49,722 bases of DNA from Bacillota bacterium (GTDB lineage Bacteria; Bacillota; Clostridia; Acetivibrionales; DTU013). The DNA lies in assembly GCA_023435925.1 (NCBI GenBank), contig JAEZLF010000096.1, forward strand, positions 1 through 49,722. Reading direction: 5' to 3'. Under the pieces are notes generated by a model that did not search any database, was not told the origin of the DNA, and was given only the letters and a program-made list of their open reading frames with translations. The position numbers were made by a program, and so were the translations under genes. Positions 1 to 8,446 of the stretch are shown piece by piece. The stretch's first letter is position 1. Each line of letters begins with the position of its first letter.

Positions 1-846
1 CCGAACCTGATTCTCTGGACCTCGGATTCCCGAAAGGAAGCCTTGATCATGTTTTTGTGTTTCCTTTGCTGGTATCACGTCCAGCTCATTTGTATCGATA
101 TCGTTGAAAGAAAACGCAGTGTGTTCAACAATCTTGTTTCCATCCTTTTGGTATGCTTTTTGATATGGTTAGGCACACTGATACGGATTTATATATTTGT
201 ACCCCTCGCTTTTGGAATCATCTTAAGCCAACTCCTGCTCTATAAAAAAAACCGTTCCAGGTTATGCATTGTCTTTGCTGCTATAGCTTTTGTGAGCTCA
301 ATCATCATTTTCTTTGTTACAGTAAATCCTCTTATGAGTGATTATCATGCCATCACTTTCCATGAGGCAAGCAGCAGCAGCTTTATGGATACCATGAATG
401 GAAGAATATCAACCATCGGAACGATTGCTTCAGACAGAAATATCCTTCTGTCCGTTATCAACTATCTTCTGCTGCCCTATCCAGGAAATATTCATTTTGG
501 CTATGTCCAAAGCAATAACCTATTGGAAGTCATTGTCAGTCTGGACATTACCGCATGGTATATCTGCCTGTTCCTGATGCTGCCTGGAATCTATTCTGCT
601 ATAAAACAGAAAGAAAGCAGCTTAATCGGAATTCTGGCTTTCCTTGCATCCTATGTAATAATTAATGCACTTGTGGTGGAAAATGTTTCTGATACCATAT
701 ACCGGTATCGGTCTGTCATTATTGGACTCGCATTACTTTTCATCGATTTTGATGTGCTGAAGAAAATGTTCTATCGTTTGCGGGGCTATTTGGGGTCAAA
801 AGCCGACACTGCAGCGCGACGTACTGTCAACAGCTACAAACACTAA
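1..846 (+). CDS. Polytopic membrane protein, 5'-truncated by window edge
   Basis: The frame is open from the first base, so the gene begins outside the window; about 281 residues are visible. The visible part starts with PNLILWTSDSRKEALI, which resembles the proline/tryptophan-arginine-lysine loop of integral membrane glycosyltransferases and polysaccharide polymerases (GT39/Wzy-like), followed by about seven strongly hydrophobic segments and a basic, non-hydrophobic C-terminus (about the last 25 residues). The long polar stretch in the middle, rich in serine and histidine, would be an extracytoplasmic loop. It ends 49 bases before a convergent gene. A role in surface polysaccharide or glycan assembly is inference from topology only; no catalytic motif can be confirmed in the part seen. 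Confidence 0.55.
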   Translation, partial: PNLILWTSDSRKEALIMFLCFLCWYHVQLICIDIVERKRSVFNNLVSILLVCFLIWLGTLIRIYIFVPLAFGIILSQLLLYKKNRSRLCIVFAAIAFVSSIIIFFVTVNPLMSDYHAITFHEASSSSFMDTMNGRISTIGTIASDRNILLSVINYLLLPYPGNIHFGYVQSNNLLEVIVSLDITAWYICLFLMLPGIYSAIKQKESSLIGILAFLASYVIINALVVENVSDTIYRYRSVIIGLALLFIDFDVLKKMFYRLRGYLGSKADTAARRTVNSYKH

Positions 847-895
847 TTTCAGAGCAGAATTAACCAGATCCGGTCAGCAGGTGTGAAAGCCCCTG

Positions 896-1477
896 CTACG
901 CTCTCATCAGATCCCGCAGCTTCAGGACATCATCTTCGCAGGTTTGTTTCAGGCTTCTGTTATAAATAACGCTGGCCGGATGATACAGTGGAAATAGCCT
1001 GTATTCCCTTTCACCGATTTTTTCAAGAGTAGCTTCCCCATGCCTGTCGCCGATATTCAGTGAAAACTCGCCTGTAACCGCCCGAAGGGGTACGTTGCCA
1101 AGAGTTACAATCATTCTCGGAGAAATCAACTCAATTTCCTTCACAAGATATTGTCTGCTTGATATGATTTCATCTCTGGCAGCCGGACGGTTTGAAAGTC
1201 TTCCGGTCTTGGGATTTTCCCTGGACAGCCTGTATTTGATTGCATTGGTAATATAAATAGCATCCCGTTTAATACCCGCGAGCTCAAGGAATTCATCGAG
1301 GTATTTACCGGCGGCACCGGAAAAAGGACGTGAAAGCTTTACTTCCTCACGTCCAGGGGCTTCACCTATCAGCAGCAGCTCCGGCTCATCGCAGCCACAG
1401 CCGAATACAAATTCATTACCGGTAAATTCACATTCATATTGTTTATATAATTCAGAAAGCTTCTTTTGCTTTGTCAT
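896..1477 (-). CDS. Uracil-DNA glycosylase superfamily protein lacking the Fe-S cysteines
   Basis: The protein belongs to the uracil-DNA glycosylase superfamily (family 4-like). It keeps the substrate-pocket motif GEAPGREE, the PFSGAAGKYLDEFL segment and the late YHPAS motif. The four cysteines that hold the 4Fe-4S cluster in family 4 are absent: the N-terminal CxxC is missing, the usual VxKCRPP reads AIKYRLS, and the later E-x-x-x-C position reads SSRQYL. The start chosen is the ATG at 1477, which has AGGAG five bases upstream; an in-frame ATG directly before it (1480) is too close to the site, and the longer frame to 1498 has no better signal. It lies about 75 bases downstream of a canonical family 4 paralog on the same strand. 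It may remove uracil or another damaged base; loss of activity is also possible. Confidence 0.78.
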   Translation of the reverse strand: MTKQKKLSELYKQYECEFTGNEFVFGCGCDEPELLLIGEAPGREEVKLSRPFSGAAGKYLDEFLELAGIKRDAIYITNAIKYRLSRENPKTGRLSNRPAARDEIISSRQYLVKEIELISPRMIVTLGNVPLRAVTGEFSLNIGDRHGEATLEKIGEREYRLFPLYHPASVIYNRSLKQTCEDDVLKLRDLMRA

Positions 1478-1553
1478 CATTACTCCTGTAGTTATCATCC
1501 ATGCAATCAGGAACAGTACAGTAATGGATGTGGGATATTTCCCTCACTGTAAA

Positions 1554-2123
1554 TCATTGCGGGTTCTTTTCAGAAATCTCATCCAGCTTTTGCCGAACAC
1601 TTTTCATATCCGCAAAAAGCAGCGCTTTTTTCGATGAATCTCTCAACAGCGCCGCCGGATGAAAGGTTGGCATGATCCAAAAGCCTTTGCGCTCTATCCA
1701 CTGTCCCCGGATCTGTGTGATTTTTGCATTCCTGTCAATAATATATTTCATAGCGGTAGCACCGAGACATACTATAATCTTCGGTCTGACCAAAGCGGTC
1801 TGGTTTCTGAGCCACTGCAGGCAGCTCTCTGCCTCGCCGTCTGTCGGCACCCTGTTATGAGGCGGCCGGCATTTTACCACATTACAGACATAGTACTCGT
1901 CTTCATCAAACATCAGCGCGGAAAGCAGCTGATCAAGCAGCTGCCCCGCTGCCCCGACAAAGGGCTTCCCCTGCCTGTCCTCCTGTTCGCCGGGTCCTTC
2001 ACCGATAAACATTAAGGTCGCTGTTCTGGAGCCCCTTTCTATGACGATATTCGTCCTTGTTCTGCCAAGATCGCATTTCATGCAGCTACTGCATTTTGTC
2101 TCAAATTCATTCCAATCAAGCAT
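1554..2123 (-). CDS. Family 4 uracil-DNA glycosylase (Fe-S)
   Basis: This excises uracil from DNA, starting base-excision repair in the cytoplasm. At 189 residues it has the family's normal length. All family 4 hallmarks are visible: N-terminal cysteines in KCSSCMKCDLGRTR, the pocket motif GEGPGEQED followed by GKPFVGAAGQLLD, the third cysteine in NVVKCRPPHNR, the fourth in ESCLQWL, and FHPAALLRD near the end. The four cysteines would coordinate a 4Fe-4S cluster. It is followed on the same strand by a cluster-less paralog, so the two look like an old duplication kept together. No start ambiguity was seen; the start codon is the first in-frame ATG after the upstream intergenic gap of 55 bases. 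Confidence 0.92.
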   Translation of the reverse strand: MLDWNEFETKCSSCMKCDLGRTRTNIVIERGSRTATLMFIGEGPGEQEDRQGKPFVGAAGQLLDQLLSALMFDEDEYYVCNVVKCRPPHNRVPTDGEAESCLQWLRNQTALVRPKIIVCLGATAMKYIIDRNAKITQIRGQWIERKGFWIMPTFHPAALLRDSSKKALLFADMKSVRQKLDEISEKNPQ

Positions 2124-2178
2124 GACAAAAGATTTCCCCTAAAAAGAATCCTCGAATGCAGAATTCATTAATATAATA

Positions 2179-3411
2179 CTATTCCATATGCTCAATTCCC
2201 TCAAATGCCGATTTCGATTCCGGCTTGGCCTCTCCATGCTGAACCAGCATCATGAAGAAGAAGGCCAGCACCATGGAAATGCTTGAATACACAAACAGAA
2301 ACTGGTCGCCGAGCCGGTCTTTGATAAAGCCGAATAGAATTGGGCTGATTATTGCTGCCAGCATGGAGAAGAAATAATAAAACCCTGTGTATTTTCCAAT
2401 CCCCTTATTTGAGGTCATTTCAACCACCATGGGATATGAATTAATATTGATCAGCGCCCAGCTGATACCGCCGATTGCAAGTAATGCATACATCGGAATT
2501 ATGTTTGTTTTGGGTATGAAATTGATGCTCAGGAATGTGAGAAACAGTACGGTAATACCAATGAGTATGGTTTTCTTTCTCCCGATTTTAGTTGCCAGAA
2601 ATCCCGACGGGATAGCGAATACAACCAGCATTGCCGAGAAAATTGCCAGCATAAAGGAAGCTTGCCCCTTCTGGATATTCAGTACGTTTACTCCGTAGGT
2701 AGAGAAGAAGGTTTCAACTGCGTTAAAGCTGGTAAACCAGAAGAATATGGCAAGTAGCAAAAATATCAGGCTCAGTCCTTTTCCTTTTTCCTCCGTTGAT
2801 GTTTTTCCTTCTTCAGCTGCGGGCTTGTCGTCAACGATCTCCTTCGGCTCATGAATCAGCAAATACATGATGATGATGGTGACAATCATTATCAAAGAGC
2901 CCACTGCAAACGGTAAGAATTCATTGGTGTCAAACAGAAAGCCTCCAATTAAGAAAGCAATGACGGATCCGACCCCGCCGATGAAATTAATCACTCCATT
3001 GGCCTTACTGCGTAAAGGTCTCGGTGTAAAATCCGGCATTAACGCAACCGTAGGTGCTCTGTATATACTCATAAAGAAATTCATTGCTATGACTGTGATC
3101 ATAATTGTCAGCAGGCTGTGCCTCATTACAGGGATAAGTATGAACGCTATTGCGGACAATGGTATTCCTATCAGAAGATAGGGCATCCTTCTTCCATACC
3201 GGTTATTTGTCCTGTCGCTTAGTGCGCCAAAAATGGGCAGAAATATGATGGCAAAGATGTTGTCGATGGTCATCACCGATCCTACCGCGATACCCGATAA
3301 TCCCAAATCACCCAAATACAGCGGTACTGCCACATTGTACAAGCCCCATACGATACTGACGGTAAAAAAGCCTAATCCGATAAGTAACGTCTTTCTGTAA
3401 TCCAGCTTCAT
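2179..3411 (-). CDS. MFS transporter
   Basis: A 410-residue, 12-segment major facilitator. The loop between segments 2 and 3 carries the signature GALSDRTNNRYGRRMPYLL, typical of sugar/cation symporter-like MFS proteins (compare the GxxSDR-GRRRP motif of the sucrose-type family). A charged cytoplasmic loop (KEIVDDKPAAEEGKTSTEEK) divides the two six-helix halves. The ATG lies three bases after the stop of the phosphodiesterase gene, with GGGGGA as ribosome binding site partly inside the upstream stop region, so the two are one transcription unit. The partner suggests uptake of a glycerophosphodiester- or sugar-type solute, but the substrate is not determinable from sequence. Confidence 0.88.
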   Translation of the reverse strand: MKLDYRKTLLIGLGFFTVSIVWGLYNVAVPLYLGDLGLSGIAVGSVMTIDNIFAIIFLPIFGALSDRTNNRYGRRMPYLLIGIPLSAIAFILIPVMRHSLLTIMITVIAMNFFMSIYRAPTVALMPDFTPRPLRSKANGVINFIGGVGSVIAFLIGGFLFDTNEFLPFAVGSLIMIVTIIIMYLLIHEPKEIVDDKPAAEEGKTSTEEKGKGLSLIFLLLAIFFWFTSFNAVETFFSTYGVNVLNIQKGQASFMLAIFSAMLVVFAIPSGFLATKIGRKKTILIGITVLFLTFLSINFIPKTNIIPMYALLAIGGISWALININSYPMVVEMTSNKGIGKYTGFYYFFSMLAAIISPILFGFIKDRLGDQFLFVYSSISMVLAFFFMMLVQHGEAKPESKSAFEGIEHME

Positions 3412-3413
3412 AT

Positions 3414-4160
3414 TCAGTCCCCCATTTCATTGATAATTGTAAGAGCGGTATCCGGGACATTGGTAATGATTCCGTCCACTCCCGCTGATGCCATTGCTTT
3501 TATGTGCTCCGGTTGATCTACTGTAAACGGGTTTACCATAATATTGTTGAGCTTACAGCCCTTCATGACTTCAGGAACTATATTGTAGAAAAGAGGATGA
3601 ATTGTACAAGCACCCATCTTCTGTGCATATGCCCACGGTTCGAAGAGTCCGGCCATATAGAGCGGAGCTGTTTTTATTTCAGGATTCAGCCTGCGGATTT
3701 CCACAAGGCTGTAATGGTTGAAGGATGAAACAATGGTGCGATGAGCCAACCGAAATCTTTTGATCTCCTCTGAGACAGCCTTTTCGATGCCCGGATAGAA
3801 AATCGGTCCGTTTTTTATTTCAATATTCAGCAGTCCGTCCCAATTACTGATCAATTGCAGTACCTCAGCCAGTTCCGGTATCTTCTCACCTCTAAATTCA
3901 TCGGAAAACCAAGAGCCAAAATCAAGAGATCGCAATTCCGCGAAAGTTTTGTCCCGGACCAGTCCCTTTCCATTGCTGGTTCTATCCACCTGTTCATCGT
4001 GGGTGACCACCAGGCGTCCATCCGAGCTGAGATGCACATCCAGTTCAATTCCTCCGGCTCCAAGCTCCAAAGCCCTTTTGAAAGCTGCCATGGTGTTTTC
4101 GGGTGCCTGTCTGGAAGCACCCCTGTGTGCAATAATGATCGGTGCTTTGATATCTCTCAT
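3414..4160 (-). CDS. ugpQ: Glycerophosphodiester phosphodiesterase
   Basis: Hydrolyses glycerophosphodiesters to glycerol 3-phosphate and an alcohol in the cytoplasm (no signal peptide). The 248 residues cover a complete GDPD TIM barrel. The N-terminal active site IIIAHRGASRQAPENTMAAF holds the catalytic histidine and arginine, and the metal-binding GGIELDVHLSSDGRLVVTHD follows with the second histidine. Further barrel motifs include LLNIEIK and TVDQPEH. It is the first gene of a pair with the MFS transporter downstream (two bases apart). The gene symbol is given by family, not by proven orthology. The start has an AAGGGG site unusually close to the ATG, so a slightly different start cannot be excluded. 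Confidence 0.9.
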   Translation of the reverse strand: MRDIKAPIIIAHRGASRQAPENTMAAFKRALELGAGGIELDVHLSSDGRLVVTHDEQVDRTSNGKGLVRDKTFAELRSLDFGSWFSDEFRGEKIPELAEVLQLISNWDGLLNIEIKNGPIFYPGIEKAVSEEIKRFRLAHRTIVSSFNHYSLVEIRRLNPEIKTAPLYMAGLFEPWAYAQKMGACTIHPLFYNIVPEVMKGCKLNNIMVNPFTVDQPEHIKAMASAGVDGIITNVPDTALTIINEMGD

Positions 4161-4304
4161 CCCCTTCCGATGATTTCTGATGCTGATGACATAGGCCGGT
4201 ATATGGTCTCATTTTCCCTCAAAAATCACCTTTAACGTGTCCGGCTCATTTTAATAAAAATATATTATGTTAGTACTATATCAGAAGTTATATCCCAATT
4301 CAAT

Positions 4305-4337
4305 GAAAAAACAGTACCGATCATTGACCGATACTGT
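4305..4337 (-). terminator. Rho-independent terminator of the SLH protein gene
   Basis: Arms 4311-4323 and 4325-4337 pair over 13 positions; read on the minus strand the two imperfect positions are G-U wobbles, and six T residues follow (4310-4305). It lies 49 bases beyond the stop codon of the SLH gene. Confidence 0.85.
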
Positions 4338-4385
4338 TTTATTCCATACCACAATTCCGGTATGAAACGGGTTTGCTCCCCGTAT

Positions 4386-6383
4386 TTAGTTGCTTCTTAC
4401 TACAACCAATTCAGCCTGACCGCCTGAGGCCGCATCAATATCGGTATAGATTGCTACCTGCCCGTAAAGCGTATCTGTTCTTAACTGAGAGGTTTCTATC
4501 GGCTTCACGCTTCCTGAACTGTCTACCAGATAAATCATCTTGCTGGCCGCAAAGTCATAGGTTCTGCTGTTCGCCCGGATTCTTCCGCTGTCAACCGCTT
4601 GGATCATGGTGGACTGGGTATCGGGGTATTTGATCTCAAGAATGTTGCTGATGGAGTTTCCCGAGAGGATGACCTTCACAACGGAGCCTGCACTGATTCC
4701 ATAATCATTGGAGGGAGCGGTATAGGAATAATCCCTGCCGTCTATCGTTATGGTAAAGCTGTAGGATGGTTTTTCCGGTGTGGATAGATTTCTATACGTT
4801 TTGACCACACCCAGTTTGTAGTCCTTCGCAGTAACATTATTCAAGAGAATCAGATTGACATCATCAAAGCTGCCTGTCGTGTTCATGAACAGAACCTTGC
4901 CGGATTGCAGGACTCCGGAGGGCAAATCAGACCAGCTCAGAATCTGCGCCTGTGCGTCCACCTCATCATCATTGGATAAATAGTTAAAGATTTTCACATT
5001 TCCCGCAATATCATTGCTATAGTTGTTGTAGTTGGATAATATCTTTCGGCTGTCCTTTTTGATATTAACCTCGCCCGGAGTGGAGTAATTCAGAGCAGTG
5101 AGTGAAACCGATCCATCGGAAAGCTTCGTATATATAACCAGTTTACCTTTCAGAGATGACGGGTCTGTATTTGTGTCAAAGGTATTGACAGAGCCGTTGG
5201 ACATCAGCAGCTTTACGGTATGGAGCTTCACACCATAGCTTGATGCATCATTTGAAGTGACACTTGTATAGTTCTTGACAAATGCAAAGCTGGAATTATC
5301 GGAGTATAGGGCTTCCTGCATATCTACAACCTTATTGTCATACCCCAACAGCAGTGTTACTTCATCCTCCAGGTTGAAGGAGCCGGTCCCTGCCAGCTTG
5401 CTGATGTTAAATGCTTTATCAAGATCATAAACCGTGCCGTCCACCTCAATCTGTGAGGGAGCATATTTGTTGGGTAAAATACCGGTAATCGTACCGGTTA
5501 TCTTGTTATCGATGACAAGGACATATTTGTTTTTGCCCGATTTATCCGACACTTGGTACACTACATTAAAATCCTTCAATTCATTGGCTTTGATAGCTTC
5601 TCCATTGGTTGCGGCAGCCGGACTGGTTGTATTGTCGAAAGAGTTTCGTACAATACTCAGACTGCCTCCCAGGTCAATGCTTCCAAGCTTACCTTTTACC
5701 ACATTCGATTTGTAATAGATCTCCGGCTTGCTGTAGACAGAATACATAGTACCGGCTGTCAAACCGGATGCTTCTGCCAGAGTCTTAGATGAAGCTGCTC
5801 CTGCCTCGGATTTTACCTTGGTATCCAGAAGAATATCCAGCATCAGTGCCATCGACCATCTGGGAACTCCGGCATTCGCTGTCAGTGAAGTTCCTGTGGT
5901 CAACCCCATCGACTTCGCTTTTTCTATATAGTTCTTAGGCCATGTACCCGGGATATCCGCGTCACTATAACCCAGTACCTTGATCATCGCAGTGACTGCC
6001 TGAGCAAATGTAATTGGCTCCTCCGGATGGAATTTGCCGTCTGCCATACCAGCCATATAACCCTTTGTGAGGCACAAATTGATGTATCCGTTATTCTCTC
6101 CGTTGGCAGGTACATCAGAAAATACGGTTGAGCCCTTCATGGATGCAGCAGAATCGCTGAGCCCTGCCGAAATGACAATCAGCTTTGCAAACTGTTCTCT
6201 GGTGGTGGCATCATTAGGCTTAAACGTTCCATCCTCCAGCTCATCCATCAATCCAAGAGATGTCACACGCTCCACCGCAGCGGAATAGGATGCCACAGAG
6301 GACACGTCCTTGGCAGCTGCAAAGGATCCACCGGAAAGAGTTAATATTGAAAATACAAGTAACAAAGCCAGAATCTTTTTCAT
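4386..6383 (-). CDS. S-layer homology (SLH) domain surface protein
   Basis: A secreted protein of about 665 residues, probably held on the cell wall by its SLH domains, which in this family bind pyruvylated secondary wall polymer. A signal peptide begins MKKILALLLVFSILTL and ends near SFAAAKD. Three SLH repeats follow, at about residues 30-75 (GLMDELEDGTFKPNDATTRE), 85-145 (FSDVPANG, GYMAGMADGKFHPEEPITFA) and 150-200 (WPKNYIEKAKSMGL, degenerate). The remaining 460 residues are serine-, asparagine- and glycine-rich beta-type sequence with no catalytic motif recognised. The ATG at 6383 is chosen because GGAGG lies seven bases upstream; a longer frame adds only MNGGFP. It lies downstream of the MacAB-like operon but is separated by 145 bases containing stem-loops, and has its own terminator. 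Confidence 0.88.
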   Translation of the reverse strand: MKKILALLLVFSILTLSGGSFAAAKDVSSVASYSAAVERVTSLGLMDELEDGTFKPNDATTREQFAKLIVISAGLSDSAASMKGSTVFSDVPANGENNGYINLCLTKGYMAGMADGKFHPEEPITFAQAVTAMIKVLGYSDADIPGTWPKNYIEKAKSMGLTTGTSLTANAGVPRWSMALMLDILLDTKVKSEAGAASSKTLAEASGLTAGTMYSVYSKPEIYYKSNVVKGKLGSIDLGGSLSIVRNSFDNTTSPAAATNGEAIKANELKDFNVVYQVSDKSGKNKYVLVIDNKITGTITGILPNKYAPSQIEVDGTVYDLDKAFNISKLAGTGSFNLEDEVTLLLGYDNKVVDMQEALYSDNSSFAFVKNYTSVTSNDASSYGVKLHTVKLLMSNGSVNTFDTNTDPSSLKGKLVIYTKLSDGSVSLTALNYSTPGEVNIKKDSRKILSNYNNYSNDIAGNVKIFNYLSNDDEVDAQAQILSWSDLPSGVLQSGKVLFMNTTGSFDDVNLILLNNVTAKDYKLGVVKTYRNLSTPEKPSYSFTITIDGRDYSYTAPSNDYGISAGSVVKVILSGNSISNILEIKYPDTQSTMIQAVDSGRIRANSRTYDFAASKMIYLVDSSGSVKPIETSQLRTDTLYGQVAIYTDIDAASGGQAELVVVRSN

Positions 6384-6409
6384 TGGAAAACCTCCATTCA
6401 TTTATTTTT

Positions 6410-6455
6410 GTCTTCAGATGACACTGACCTTTACAGGTCGGCGATGAGTGAAGAC
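6410..6455. repeat. REP-like imperfect inverted repeat
   Basis: Outer arms GTCTTCA (6410-6416) and TGAAGAC (6449-6455) and inner arms around CTGACC-TTTACA-GGTC form a stem with an internal loop. The inner CACTGACC-nTTACA-GGTC core recurs at 41115-41132 in this window. Confidence 0.55.
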
Positions 6456-6474
6456 GAATTAATTAACTACCTTG

Positions 6475-6502
6475 GTCAGGTGGAGTTCAGTCTCCTCCTG
6501 AC
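6475..6502. other. Stem-loop downstream of ABC permease gene
   Basis: GTCAGGTGGAG (6475-6485) pairs with CTCCTCCTGAC (6492-6502) with one mismatch and a six-base loop, just past the stop of the permease gene. No T-run follows, so it may stabilise the 3' end or terminate weakly. Confidence 0.4.
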
Positions 6503-6528
6503 TCCCTGTGCAAAGCGAAATGACTTTT

Positions 6529-7713
6529 TTACTCAAATCTCAATGCTTCAATAGGATTCAGATTTGCTGCTTTTACAGCAGGGAACATACCGAAAGCAAT
6601 ACCTACCGTCAATGATATTCCAAAGGATGTGAGCATCCAGAATGGTGAATATGCTTCAGGTACAATACCAAAGCCTCCGAAAATGAATTTAATGACGCAA
6701 ACGCCGGCTAAAATACCGATCAATCCGCCTAATCCGGTAATCATGATAGCTTCTATCAAAAACTGCACCAAAATGTTCCTTTTTTTTGCCCCTATTGCTT
6801 TTCTGATGCCGATTTCACGTGTTCTCTCCGTTACAGACACCAGCATGATATTCATAATGCCGATTCCGCCGACAACAAGTGAAATAGCCGCGATACCTCC
6901 CAGCATCGCCATCATCGTGCCTGTCACCTCGTCCAGCGTTTCAAGCATCTGTTCTGAGTTTGTAACACGATACGCATTATCATTTTTATAAATACCGAGC
7001 AAAAAAGCCTCAAGCTTTTCCACCACCGGATCTACGTCATCAGCATCAATTGCCTGTACGGAGAAGTTGCGGATGGATGTGTTCCTTCCAAGCCGCTGCG
7101 CTACAGTCACGGGTACAATGATATAGTCATCCTGAGTGCTGGTCTGACCTGACTCCAGTTCAGTCAGTACCCCGACTACTGTGAATATGGTGCCGTTTAT
7201 TTTAATTTTCTGTCCCAGAGGATCTTTATCCGCAAAAAGTGTATTCATTACTGCCGTTCCTATAACGGCAACCTTTGACCTGTTGTCCAGATCGCTGTCC
7301 ATCAGAAATCTTCCTGCAGAAATAGGCCTGCTGTTTATTTCTTCATATTCGGGAGAAGTCCCCATCATTGTGGTGGTTTTCATGCTCAGAGAGCCTTTCT
7401 TGACTGTAACCCCCGAGGTCGATAATTGCGGCGCAATTCCACTGATGGAATCACTGTTTTCTGTAGCAAATTTCTTTAATTGGTCGTAGGAGACCTGTCT
7501 GTTGCTTCCTCTGCCTGTGATATTTATTTGCACTAAATTAGACCCCATACTCGAAATAGAATCCGTTATATTTTTAGTGGTACCCTGGGCATATGCCACT
7601 GCGGCTATGACAGCGCCTACTCCTATGATTACGCCCAGCATGGTCAGTATAGATCGGCCTTTATTACTGAGAATGCTTTTTATAGCCATTTTATATGCTT
7701 CCATAAAACCCAT
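6529..7713 (-). CDS. MacB-like ABC transporter permease (FtsX family)
   Basis: Membrane subunit of a MacAB-type exporter. The 394 residues have the family plan: one N-terminal membrane helix (GRSILTMLGVIIGVGAVIAA), a large extracytoplasmic MacB_PCD domain of about 220 residues, then three helices of the FtsX domain with the typical VGGIGIMNIMLVSVTERTRE and EIGIRKAIGAKKRNI motifs. The start codon immediately follows the end of the ATPase gene (7714), so the two are translationally coupled. Exported substrates in this family include peptides, antibiotics and surface components; none is indicated here. The adjacent two-component system suggests expression is induced by envelope stress or an antimicrobial, which is inference. 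Confidence 0.92.
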   Translation of the reverse strand: MGFMEAYKMAIKSILSNKGRSILTMLGVIIGVGAVIAAVAYAQGTTKNITDSISSMGSNLVQINITGRGSNRQVSYDQLKKFATENSDSISGIAPQLSTSGVTVKKGSLSMKTTTMMGTSPEYEEINSRPISAGRFLMDSDLDNRSKVAVIGTAVMNTLFADKDPLGQKIKINGTIFTVVGVLTELESGQTSTQDDYIIVPVTVAQRLGRNTSIRNFSVQAIDADDVDPVVEKLEAFLLGIYKNDNAYRVTNSEQMLETLDEVTGTMMAMLGGIAAISLVVGGIGIMNIMLVSVTERTREIGIRKAIGAKKRNILVQFLIEAIMITGLGGLIGILAGVCVIKFIFGGFGIVPEAYSPFWMLTSFGISLTVGIAFGMFPAVKAANLNPIEALRFE

Positions 7714-8391
7714 TCAGCTCACCATCCTATCCTCGGATATTTTGCCGTCTATGATTCGTATAATTCTCTGAGCCTGCATGGCAATACTGTTATCATGGGT
7801 TATAAGAATCACCGTATTTCCATTTCGGTGCAGATCCTTCATCATTCTCATAATCTCCGCACCTGACTTCGTGTCAAGGTTTCCCGTCGGCTCATCTGCC
7901 AATAATATAGGCGCATTGCTAACCAGCGCTCTGGCGATGGCAACTCTTTGCTGCTGGCCTCCCGATAGCTCATTGGGAGTATGCCTGACCCTGTCTCCCA
8001 GTCCGACTGCCTCTAAAGCTTCAATGGATCTTCTGTGACGTTCTTTGGGGCTTATCCCCTGGTAAACAAGCGGCAGCTCTACATTTTCTACTGCATTGAG
8101 CTTTTTCAACAGATTAAACCCCTGGAAAATAAAGCCTATTCTTGTATTTCTGATATCCGCCAGTTCGTTGTCACTCATACCGTTGATTTCTTTACCATCG
8201 AGGACATAGCTTCCGGAAGTGGGTACATCAAGACAGCCTAATATATTCATCAGTGTCGATTTTCCTGAACCGGATGGACCGATGATCGCCGTGAATTCAT
8301 GCTGCGATATATGAAGCGATATATCCGACAAAGCATGCACATTGTTCTCACCCATAGTATATATTTTATTGATATTAGTTAATGTTATCAT
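7714..8391 (-). CDS. MacB-like ABC transporter ATP-binding protein
   Basis: Cytoplasmic ATPase driving the adjacent permease. The domain starts at MITLTNINKIYTMGENNVHA; Walker A is GPSGSGKST, Q-loop FIFQGFNLL, signature LSGGQQQRVAIARAL, Walker B ILLADEPTGNLD and H-loop VILITHD. The 225-residue length is standard for the LolD/MacB group. The ATG at 8391 is preferred over the longer frame to 8499: GGAGG stands five bases upstream, the upstream extension overlaps the adaptor gene, and it shows no family similarity. It is the middle gene of the adaptor-ATPase-permease operon; the permease gene begins at the next base after its stop. Confidence 0.95.
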   Translation of the reverse strand: MITLTNINKIYTMGENNVHALSDISLHISQHEFTAIIGPSGSGKSTLMNILGCLDVPTSGSYVLDGKEINGMSDNELADIRNTRIGFIFQGFNLLKKLNAVENVELPLVYQGISPKERHRRSIEALEAVGLGDRVRHTPNELSGGQQQRVAIARALVSNAPILLADEPTGNLDTKSGAEIMRMMKDLHRNGNTVILITHDNSIAMQAQRIIRIIDGKISEDRMVS

Positions 8392-8446
8392 TTTTACCTC
8401 CAGGTTGTTGGCTTGACATATTGCCATAAAGGCACTGACTTCAGCA

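Noticed and set aside
1659..2015. Plus-strand open frame of 118 codons
   Set aside because: Lies entirely inside the canonical uracil-DNA glycosylase gene on the other strand, has no ribosome binding site and no family resemblance; a shadow frame.
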